This document shows positions 8,100-12,893 of a stretch of DNA of 15,034 nt, in pieces. The notes below the pieces were generated by a model. That model had not been told where the DNA came from. It searched no databases and worked only from the letters and a program-made list of their open reading frames with translations. The stretch is from contig CAYYBZ010000015.1 in NCBI GenBank assembly GCA_964470285.1, positions 1 through 15,034 on the forward strand, written 5' to 3'. A program made the position numbers and the translations under genes. Origin of the DNA: CAYYBZ01 sp964470285 [NCBI: uncultured Oligoflexia bacterium]. GTDB taxonomy: Bacteria; Bdellovibrionota_G; CAYYBZ01. Positions within the stretch are counted from its first letter, which is position 1. Every line of letters starts with the position of its first letter.

Positions 8100-8114
8100 G
8101 GTATAAAAATAACC
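8099..8114. promoter_or_regulatory. Putative enhancer-type palindrome (GGGT-N8-ACCC family)
   Basis: CGGTATAAAAATAACC, followed by CG, shares the 11-base core GTATAAAAATA with the copy at 11769-11784. Its centre is about 98 bp upstream of the predicted lipoprotein start point, in tandem with the preceding copy. Confidence 0.45.
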
Positions 8115-8179
8115 CGCATACTCAATTCATTTTTATTGTATAAAATCAACAAGTTGCGTCCTTATAATAATTTCGTATT

Positions 8180-8194
8180 TGGCACGCTAGTTGC
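8180..8194 (+). promoter_or_regulatory. Sigma-54 (RpoN) promoter for the LamG lipoprotein
   Basis: TGGCACGCTAGTTGC is a full consensus match (TGGCACG-N4-TTGC), with GG and GC 10 bp apart. The predicted start point is near 8206. This gives a leader of about 24 nt that contains the GGGAGGAAAG Shine-Dalgarno before the ATG at 8230. It also rules out an upstream TTG at 8191 as the start, because that codon lies inside the -12 element. Confidence 0.88.
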
Positions 8195-8229
8195 TTTTTA
8201 AAGTTACGAAACTTGATGGGAGGAAAGTT

Positions 8230-9471
8230 ATGAAAAGCGGATACAACAAAAATCTGGTAGTAATATTTTTAAGCCTGTTAATCTCATTTCTGATAATTGG
8301 CTGCGGTAATCAGTCTGTAATTCCAGATGCTTATGTCCCGGGCGACTATGAAGAAGATTCGGGATTTACGGTGCCAAATACACCTTTTGATAAGGAATCT
8401 AAGTTTGTGGACAATGCAATCTCAATTACTTCATGGGTTACCCAAGAAGAGTTAGAAGCCTTTCAGGAGGCCGCAGTTATGTTGCTTTTCGGCGGTCCAT
8501 CCGGTAGAAATTCCGGCGGTACACCCACGCCGCCCCCTCCGTTAGAACCGCCGACTCTTTTTAAACAATTGAGTACTTCACAGGAGGCAGAGCTTATTCA
8601 TTTTGCAATGACTTTGGATGCTGAAAATTTAAAAGTATATACGGACGGGGAAGGAGAGGATGAAACGGCAGTTGAATTCGAACATGTTTACGGTGAAGAA
8701 ACCTTTACATTAAACGGATTTGAATACAGCCTTGATATGACCTATTTGTTGGCCGAAGACGTTTCTAAACTCAATATTATAGGTAATAAACTTTCCAGAG
8801 AAGATATAGCGTCCCTGTATAACTATGATAGAGCAAAACAATCACTTGTTCTAAAGTATGATTTTGAAAATATTTCTTTTAAGACTGTTGAAGATCCGAT
8901 TAATAACAATCATGCAAGGGTTATGGGAAACGCTTCAATTACAAAGGGAACTAATAATAGAATAGCTTCTATGAACATGAATTCATACTTCGTTGCCGAT
9001 CACGACAGTTCATTAAGCTTCAATAATGAATTTAGTTTCTCGGCATGGATTTATAATAAATCCAACGGCAGGACGTTTATGCAGATCATAGATAAGGGGT
9101 CAACCAAAGACAATTATGATCTTTTACTTTATCGCGACGAGCTGCTTTTTTTCTATACGGACGGCGGCACAAATTACAGTAAATACATTATAACCCGGGG
9201 TATGGATATCCGGCAGAATGAATGGGTCCATATAGGAATGGTCATTAAAGAAAGCGGTGCAGAGTTTTACTTAAACGGAGAATCTGTCTACACCAAGGAA
9301 ATGGAAATTAATTTAAGTACGAATTCCGATCCCCTTTACATTGGAAGAAGAAATTACGGAAGTTCAAGCTATTATGATTATAAGGGTATGATGGATGAAA
9401 TTTGTCTCTTCAACGAGGCTTTAACAGGTGACGAGATGAAAGCCGTTTACCGTTCAAGCTTTATTAAATAA
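8230..9471 (+). CDS. LamG/concanavalin-like domain lipoprotein under sigma-54 control
   Basis: A 413-residue exported lipoprotein. The signal peptide has K2/K7, a hydrophobic stretch (9-23) and a lipobox ending in IIG-C25, so it should be lipid-anchored. A spacer carries a Pro-rich patch (about 98-107, TPTPPPPLEP). The C-terminal half (about 207-407) has the pattern of a LamG-type jelly roll: YDFEN near the start, SFSAWIYNKSNGR, NEWVHIGMVI, AEFYLNGE, LYIGRRNYG and a final MMDEICLFNEALTGDE. Such domains commonly bind glycans or proteins; the ligand here is unknown. The ATG at 8230 is chosen for its GGGAGG site and because the only earlier in-frame start overlaps the promoter. It is monocistronic, ending 52 bp before a strong terminator. 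It is the only cell-envelope gene in the window with a consensus sigma-54 promoter. Confidence 0.88.
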   Translation: MKSGYNKNLVVIFLSLLISFLIIGCGNQSVIPDAYVPGDYEEDSGFTVPNTPFDKESKFVDNAISITSWVTQEELEAFQEAAVMLLFGGPSGRNSGGTPTPPPPLEPPTLFKQLSTSQEAELIHFAMTLDAENLKVYTDGEGEDETAVEFEHVYGEETFTLNGFEYSLDMTYLLAEDVSKLNIIGNKLSREDIASLYNYDRAKQSLVLKYDFENISFKTVEDPINNNHARVMGNASITKGTNNRIASMNMNSYFVADHDSSLSFNNEFSFSAWIYNKSNGRTFMQIIDKGSTKDNYDLLLYRDELLFFYTDGGTNYSKYIITRGMDIRQNEWVHIGMVIKESGAEFYLNGESVYTKEMEINLSTNSDPLYIGRRNYGSSSYYDYKGMMDEICLFNEALTGDEMKAVYRSSFIK

Positions 9472-9497
9472 CCTCCCCACATCAAGTAAAGTGCCCT

Positions 9498-9522
9498 TGG
9501 CCCGGGTGAAAACCCTGAGCCA
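9498..9522 (+). other. Small hairpin with GNRA-type tetraloop in the lipoprotein 3' region
   Basis: The outer pairs are TGGC (9498-9501) with GCCA (9519-9522). An internal loop (CC/TGA) follows, then GGGT (9504-9507) with ACCC (9512-9515) closing a GAAA loop. It lies between the lipoprotein stop and the terminator hairpin, so it would sit in the 3' UTR. It could be an mRNA-stabilising or protein-binding structure; it does not match a riboswitch class I know. Confidence 0.4.
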
Positions 9523-9523
9523 T

Positions 9524-9552
9524 AAAAGAGCCGGCTTTAAGCCGGCTCTTTT
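9524..9552 (+). terminator. Rho-independent terminator after the lipoprotein gene
   Basis: A perfect 12-bp stem with the core GAGCCGGC/GCCGGCTC, flanked by A4 on the left and T4 on the right, with a TTTAA loop. The right arm runs into TTTTATTTT. With A-runs on the other side it could work in both directions. It separates the sigma-54-driven lipoprotein from the activator gene at 9623. Confidence 0.88.
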
Positions 9553-9592
9553 ATTTTGGCGAAGTGCCGGAAATTGATTATTGCTAATCTAA

Positions 9593-9608
9593 GGGGTATT
9601 ATTAACCC
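9593..9608. promoter_or_regulatory. Palindrome upstream of the second activator gene (possible autoregulatory site)
   Basis: GGGGTATTATTAACCC gives GGGT/ACCC arms with a 7-bp core, or GGGG/ACCC with 8 bp. It lies 14 bp before the ATG of the NtrC-family gene and belongs to the same family as the sites near the sigma-54 promoters. A regulator bound here would block transcription or early elongation, as many NtrC-type regulators do at their own genes (inference). Confidence 0.45.
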
Positions 9609-9622
9609 GGATCAGACTACAA

Positions 9623-10990
9623 ATGGAAAAAACTAATAGAACCCGAAAATACCGGATACTCATTGTTGATGATGATCCTGTAACCGTAAACATACTGACT
9701 AAGTTCGTAAATTCAATGGGTTTTGAACCCATCAGCGCATTTTCGGCTTCACAAGGATATGAAACAGCAAAAAAAGAACATCCCGACCTTATTCTTCTGG
9801 ACCTTAACCTTCCGGATCAGACAGGCGTTGATATAATCCCGGCGCTTAAGCTTATAAATGAGGCGACACCGATAATAATGGTAAGCGGCAGTAAAGAAAC
9901 CAATGATGTGGTATCTGCCATGCAGGCAGGTGCCTCTGATTACGTACATAAGCCCATTGATACGGCCCTTCTTGCTGAAAAGATAATTAAACTTATTGAA
10001 ATGAAAAAACTTACTTCAATAAAGAAAAACATAATTGAAAGATCTTCAGATGAATTTTTACTCGGACAAAGTCCAAAGATGAAAAGAGTTATTGTGGAGA
10101 TCAGTAAAATTGCCAATTCAGATGCTCCTGTTTTGATTCTCGGTGAAAGCGGAACGGGTAAAAGCCTGGCTGCAAATCTCATACATAAAAACTCAAGCAG
10201 ACGCGATAAACCGTTTGTATCTATAAACTGTGCTGCAATACCTTCTAATCTTTTGGAGAGTGAGCTTTTTGGCCATGTAAAAGGTGCCTTTACGGGGGCC
10301 GTATCGGATAAAAAGGGAAAATTTGAAGCCGCGGATAAAGGAACCATTTTCCTTGATGAAATAGGCGATCTTTTACCTGAATTGCAGGTTAAGCTGCTAA
10401 GGGTTCTTCAGGGACAGGAATTTGAACGGGTAGGGAGCCTAGTAACCATTAAGGGGGACGTCAGGGTTATAGCCGCTACAAACAGAAATCTCGAAGAAGC
10501 CATAGCATCCAAAAGCTTCAGGGAAGACCTCTACTACAGACTCAATGTTCTTCCACTTGTTATGCCTCCTTTAAGAGAAAGAAAGGAAGATATTCCCGTT
10601 CTTCTTAACAATTTCATAAAGCGTTTCAGCGATAAAGAGAATAAATCTTTTAAGGATTTAAATGAGAAAATAGTAAATCATCTTAGCGATTACGGCTGGC
10701 CGGGAAATGTAAGGGAATTACAAAACGTTGTAGAAAGAGCAATTGTAATGGGTAAGGAGCCTGAGCTTAAAATGTCGGATTTTACTATCGGATCGGGTAA
10801 AAGGGTTGATTTTCAAAACGAAAATCAAACAAATTCACCAGTTACTTCGATAAAGGATTTGGAATATTCTTCTTTAATTAAGGCGATAGAGAAGTCATCC
10901 GGTAATATCTCAAGGGCTTCAAAGATACTGGGTATAAGCAGGGATACAATTTATAGAAGGCTTAAAAAGTACGGAATCAGGCTCAAATAA
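9623..10990 (+). CDS. NtrC-family sigma-54 activator (REC-AAA+-Fis HTH)
   Basis: A 455-residue response regulator. The receiver (about 10-125) has D16-D18, acceptor D60 in LLDLNLPDQTG, S88 and K110-P. The AAA+ domain (about 143-375) has Walker A GESGTGKS (174-181), the canonical sigma-54 loop GAFTGA (221-226), Walker B TIFLDEIG (241-248) and W359-PGNVRELQN. A Fis-type helix-turn-helix lies at about 427-451 (GNISRASKILGISRDTIYRR). All key residues are present, so it should be an active ATPase. The Shine-Dalgarno is weak (CGGA), and no nearby alternative start was found. No kinase gene is immediately beside it, so its phosphodonor is not obvious. A GGGT-N8-ACCC-like palindrome sits 14 bp upstream of its start, which makes it the better candidate for binding that motif across the window. 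Confidence 0.95.
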   Translation: MEKTNRTRKYRILIVDDDPVTVNILTKFVNSMGFEPISAFSASQGYETAKKEHPDLILLDLNLPDQTGVDIIPALKLINEATPIIMVSGSKETNDVVSAMQAGASDYVHKPIDTALLAEKIIKLIEMKKLTSIKKNIIERSSDEFLLGQSPKMKRVIVEISKIANSDAPVLILGESGTGKSLAANLIHKNSSRRDKPFVSINCAAIPSNLLESELFGHVKGAFTGAVSDKKGKFEAADKGTIFLDEIGDLLPELQVKLLRVLQGQEFERVGSLVTIKGDVRVIAATNRNLEEAIASKSFREDLYYRLNVLPLVMPPLRERKEDIPVLLNNFIKRFSDKENKSFKDLNEKIVNHLSDYGWPGNVRELQNVVERAIVMGKEPELKMSDFTIGSGKRVDFQNENQTNSPVTSIKDLEYSSLIKAIEKSSGNISRASKILGISRDTIYRRLKKYGIRLK

Positions 10991-11006
10991 CGATAATCTC
11001 GTACGC

Positions 11007-11168
11007 TTAATGGGTAGTTATTGACGGGGAGATTTCTTTTTTTAGTTTCTTTATAGGCATCGTTTTTTCAAGAATTGATACTATTTTCAGAATTTCCCGA
11101 TTGAGTTTTTCTTCTTTTAATCTTTTTACTCCTGAATTATTATTTGCAAACATTATTGAAATCTTCAT
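11007..11168 (-). CDS. Small basic protein, 53 residues, unknown function
   Basis: A short ORF beginning MKISIMFANNNSGVKRLKEE and ending ISPSITTH. It is Lys-rich and predicted largely helical in the middle (about 13-46), with no signal peptide, Cys or recognised motif. Support for coding comes from a good Shine-Dalgarno and spacing (GGAGAAACGCTA-ATG) and from its position 24 bp downstream of the HELYH lipoprotein on the same strand, as a second operon gene. The stop is at 11007-11009, 16 bp from the stop of the convergent activator gene. I do not recognise the family. It could be a small regulator or partner of the lipoprotein, or a chance ORF. Confidence 0.5.
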   Translation of the reverse strand: MKISIMFANNNSGVKRLKEEKLNREILKIVSILEKTMPIKKLKKEISPSITTH

Positions 11169-11192
11169 TAGCGTTTCTCCAAATTTTAAGGT

Positions 11193-11711
11193 TTATATAT
11201 GTAGTAAAGGACTCTGCGTAGAATCATACTCGCTGCATCCGCCTTCTTCCCTGTATTCGTCTCTTAAATCGAAAAGATCGTAAACCCATTGGCCGTGTTC
11301 CTTTTCATCTGAAACGCAGTGATAAAGTTCATGCCACAGTATCATTATACTTTCACAGTCCGAAGTGGGGTGTATTCCGATTATCAGGGTACAGCTGTTG
11401 CCGTAGTTGTAGTTGAGCCCGCTTACATCCTTTTTAAGTTCTTCGCTGTAGAAAGAGTATTCATCGGGCTGAATTGTAATCTCTTTGTCGATTTTTCCGT
11501 AAATACTTTCGAATTTATCTATCGCATTTCCAAGTATATCTATTGCGTTATAATCGATCTGTTCTGTATTTTCATGCGTGAATTTCGTTGAATTGAGATA
11601 AACTTTATCTCTAATTTCAATTATATTGCTGCTTCCGCAATTAATGATACCGATTGCTAAAGCAATTATTGCAGCCAGATTCTTTATTTTATTTGTTTTT
11701 GTTGTTTTCAT
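11193..11711 (-). CDS. Lipoprotein with HExxH motif, putative zinc metallopeptidase-like
   Basis: A predicted exported lipoprotein of 172 residues from the ATG at 11711, or 174 from an ATG two codons earlier at 11717. The N-terminus is Lys-rich, followed by a hydrophobic core and a lipobox-like IIN-C (Cys at residue 25 of the shorter form). The key motif is H-E-L-Y-H (residues 127-131 of the shorter form) after a hydrophobic strand (IMILW), fitting the HExxH helix of zincin proteases. A further His lies eight residues on (EKEHG) and acidic residues follow (DLRDEYREEGG) as possible third ligands. Four more Cys occur after the lipid Cys (native disulphides possible). The chain is short for a complete protease, so it may be minimal or inactive. 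A GG-N10-GC motif lies directly upstream but too close to the start codon. The gene is followed by a small ORF. Confidence 0.7.
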   Translation of the reverse strand: MKTTKTNKIKNLAAIIALAIGIINCGSSNIIEIRDKVYLNSTKFTHENTEQIDYNAIDILGNAIDKFESIYGKIDKEITIQPDEYSFYSEELKKDVSGLNYNYGNSCTLIIGIHPTSDCESIMILWHELYHCVSDEKEHGQWVYDLFDLRDEYREEGGCSEYDSTQSPLLHI

Positions 11712-11725
11712 GATCATTTATATGA

Positions 11726-11740
11726 GCATAAGTTATGCCA
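11726..11740 (-). promoter_or_regulatory. Palindromic sigma-54-like element upstream of the HELYH lipoprotein
   Basis: On the minus strand this reads TGGCATAACTTATGC, with GG and GC 10 bp apart. The inner 13 bases GCATAACTTATGC are a perfect inverted repeat. A start point 12 bp on would fall near 11714, leaving no room for a Shine-Dalgarno before the ATG at 11711. It may therefore be an operator, a leaderless start, or a chance match. Confidence 0.3.
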
Positions 11741-11768
11741 ATTTGTAAGTAGTTGTAAATATGGGGAT

Positions 11769-11784
11769 AAGTATAAAAATACTT
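11769..11784. promoter_or_regulatory. Perfect palindrome of the GGGT-N8-ACCC family
   Basis: AAGTATAAAAATACTT has 6-bp perfect arms (AAGTAT/ATACTT). Its outer bases differ from the consensus, but the GT...AC positions and the ATAAAAAT core are shared with the copy at 8099-8114. It lies 52-57 bp upstream of the HELYH lipoprotein starts. Confidence 0.4.
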
Positions 11785-11804
11785 CAAGTATTGCTAGAAA
11801 TAAA

Positions 11805-11910
11805 CACAATGTCTGACAAAATAAGACACTTGCCTTAGGATTTTAATATACTGATTTTACGCGAAAAAAAAGGGATAATTTGAAAGTGTCAGATTTTGTC
11901 AGATATTGTA
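11805..11910. repeat. 27-bp imperfect inverted repeat with about 52-bp spacer
   Basis: The arms at 11805-11831 and 11884-11910 match at 23 of 27 positions when one is reverse-complemented; both contain ATTTTGTCAGA. The right arm also reads as three tandem 10-mers (TGTCAGATTT, TGTCAGATAT, TGTAAGATTT). The spacer has no ORF. Possibilities are a pair of oppositely oriented arrays for a DNA-binding protein, a long stem-loop RNA, or the ends of a small MITE-like element. No target-site duplication is evident. Confidence 0.6.
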
Positions 11911-11969
11911 AGATTTTTGCTTAAATAGGAAAAGGATTCTTTGAGACGAAAGATGTGAACAGAATAATT

Positions 11970-12362
11970 CTAATAAATAGCCTTACATCTTTTCTGTAAT
12001 TCTTCAATATCGAAGGGCTTAAGTACTGTTTTGCTTTTGTGATTGTTTATGAAATCTTCTGAGGTCATGTCCCATGAACCCGCTGTGACGAATAAAACAT
12101 TAGCGGACAAATCAGGGTAATGGTTTTCGATATATCTAAAGAGCTGCATTCCAGTCAGTTCTAAAAGTCCCAAATCAATAAGAATAAGATCAAAAGCAGG
12201 GTTTCTGTTTAATTCCAGAATCCCAAGGGAGGCATTTGAGCATTTTTTTATCTCAGAATTATCATCTTCAAGTATTTTCTCATACAGATTTAGCAGGTCG
12301 ACTTCATCCTCGATAATCAATATTCTTTTTTTGATTTTTTTAGCCGTATTTCTCAATGTCAT
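11970..12362 (-). CDS. Stand-alone receiver protein under a sigma-54-like promoter
   Basis: A 130-residue receiver with a basic N-terminal extension (1-12). It has E18/D19/E20, acceptor D63 (LILIDLGLLEL), T93 and K115-P-F. The usual Met-Pro after the acceptor is replaced (DLGLLELTG), a deviation in the loop next to the active site. There is no output domain. The ATG is preceded by AAAGGAG. It sits about 26 nt after the predicted start point of a GG-N10-GC promoter. The palindromes upstream have the same geometry as at the other sigma-54 promoters here. Its partner kinase may be the divergent multi-PAS kinase at 12894 (inference from proximity). Confidence 0.9.
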   Translation of the reverse strand: MTLRNTAKKIKKRILIIEDEVDLLNLYEKILEDDNSEIKKCSNASLGILELNRNPAFDLILIDLGLLELTGMQLFRYIENHYPDLSANVLFVTAGSWDMTSEDFINNHKSKTVLKPFDIEELQKRCKAIY

Positions 12363-12399
12363 GGTTTAACTCCTTTAAAGAGTTTCGAGTATTTGATAA

Positions 12400-12414
12400 G
12401 CATAATTTGTACCA
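12400..12414 (-). promoter_or_regulatory. Sigma-54-like promoter for the receiver gene at 12362
   Basis: On the minus strand this reads TGGTACAAATTATGC. GG and GC are 10 bp apart, with one change from TGGCAC and the same TTATGC-type -12 as the 5431 promoter (TTTATGC). The predicted start point is near 12388, leaving a 26-nt leader that contains AAAGGAG. Confidence 0.65.
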
Positions 12415-12491
12415 AATATAAAATATTTATTCATTTGCAACATCCTATAATGATTCTTTTTTCTATATTAATAATTAGGAATAAATTAAGG

Positions 12492-12507
12492 GGGTATAAA
12501 GACACTT
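12492..12507. promoter_or_regulatory. Putative enhancer-type palindrome (GGGT-N8-ACCC family)
   Basis: GGGTATAAAGACACTT is centred about 112 bp upstream of the predicted start point of the 12400 promoter, matching the distance at 5431 and 8180. Confidence 0.45.
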
Positions 12508-12551
12508 ATATTAGAAATGAAACGAAGTATGTGGTATTTCAGAAAACATAA

Positions 12552-12571
12552 CGGGGTAAAATTTAACCCCG
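12552..12571. promoter_or_regulatory. Strongest copy of the palindrome (20 bp)
   Basis: CGGGGTAAAATTTAACCCCG has 6-bp perfect outer arms (CGGGGT/ACCCCG) around an 8-bp AT-only core. It lies between the receiver gene (-) and the PAS fragment/kinase (+), and could serve either direction. Confidence 0.6.
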
Positions 12572-12611
12572 ATTACATTCCGTTACTTAATGATTGCAAT
12601 ACAAAATATCG

Positions 12612-12627
12612 GGTTATAATATTAACC
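12612..12627. promoter_or_regulatory. Palindrome of the GGGT-N8-ACCC family
   Basis: GGTTATAATATTAACC has 5-bp perfect arms (GGTTA/TAACC) and is bordered by further G residues. It lies about 31 bp before the GTG of the broken PAS fragment, where it would overlap a promoter reading right. Confidence 0.45.
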
Positions 12628-12658
12628 GGGGTTGTTAGGTATCTTTTAGGGAAGAAGC

Positions 12659-12865
12659 GTGAAAAAATCTAAAAAATCCGTTTTAGCCGTTTCAAATTCG
12701 ATTGAAAAATATTCTTGCTGTCAGGGAAATAAGATCTTTTAAAACTCAGCCAATAAAAAAGGTGAAATTGTTGAAGTGTGGGTCATCTTAACGGTGTTGT
12801 TTGATGAAGGCGGCGGGCCGATAGAGGTTTCTTCTAAGAAAAGAGATTTCAACCGGCTTGAATAA
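12659..12865 (+). pseudogene. Broken PAS-domain fragment with in-frame stop
   Basis: One reading frame runs from a GTG at 12659 with a fair Shine-Dalgarno (AGGGAAGAAGC-GTG). It encodes 27 residues (KKSKKSVLAVSNSIEKY...) to a TAA at 12740-12742, then 40 more residues in the same frame to a TAA at 12863. The second part, KKGEIVEVWVILTVLFDEGG followed by GPIEVSSKKRDFNRLE, closely follows the end of PAS domains found in CheR/CheB-type and kinase proteins (compare GxxxEVWLTVTxLxDExG...TERDITRL). The first part is too short to supply the rest of a PAS fold. It therefore looks like the remnant of a gene that has lost most of its body and gained a stop. The 27-residue peptide could still be translated. 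Confidence 0.5.
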
Positions 12866-12893
12866 ACCTAAATAAACAATTCAGGAGAATATT

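Larger units (their letters stand above)
12363..12658. other. Divergent intergenic region with three palindromes
   Basis: This AT-rich region between the receiver gene (-) and the broken PAS fragment (+) holds a sigma-54-like promoter facing left and three GGGT-N8-ACCC-family palindromes spaced about 62 and 58 bp apart. I found no GG-N10-GC motif facing right, so the kinase at 12894 probably uses another sigma factor. Confidence 0.6.

Noticed and set aside
8191-8229. TTG at 8191 as the start of the lipoprotein
   Set aside because: The codon lies within the -12 element of the sigma-54 promoter and would place charged residues before the signal peptide. The ATG at 8230 has GGGAGG and gives a proper lipoprotein signal.
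9480-9552. Cyclic-di-GMP or other riboswitch in the lipoprotein/activator gap
   Set aside because: The GGGTGAAAACCC segment recalled aptamer loops, but the conserved core of a known class is missing and the structure sits at a 3' end before a plain terminator.
9553-9592. A sigma-54 promoter for the activator at 9623
   Set aside because: TTGGCGAAGTGCCGG and CCGG...TTGC resemble the elements but no GG and GC are 10 bp apart; the nearest spacing is 12.
11101-11283. 60-codon open frame on the plus strand
   Set aside because: It is antisense to the end of the HELYH lipoprotein and to the better-supported small ORF, with no Shine-Dalgarno or motif.
11881-11915. CRISPR-like array from the TGTCAGATTT repeats
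   Set aside because: The units are 10 bp, contiguous without spacers and only three in number, with no cas genes in the window.
11911-11969. Terminator after the receiver at 11970
   Set aside because: No GC-rich stem followed by a T-run on the minus strand was found; AGAATAATTCT is a short AT palindrome only.
12363-12893. A rightward sigma-54 promoter for the multi-PAS kinase
   Set aside because: Checking each GG for a GC 10 bp on found none, despite three palindromes nearby.
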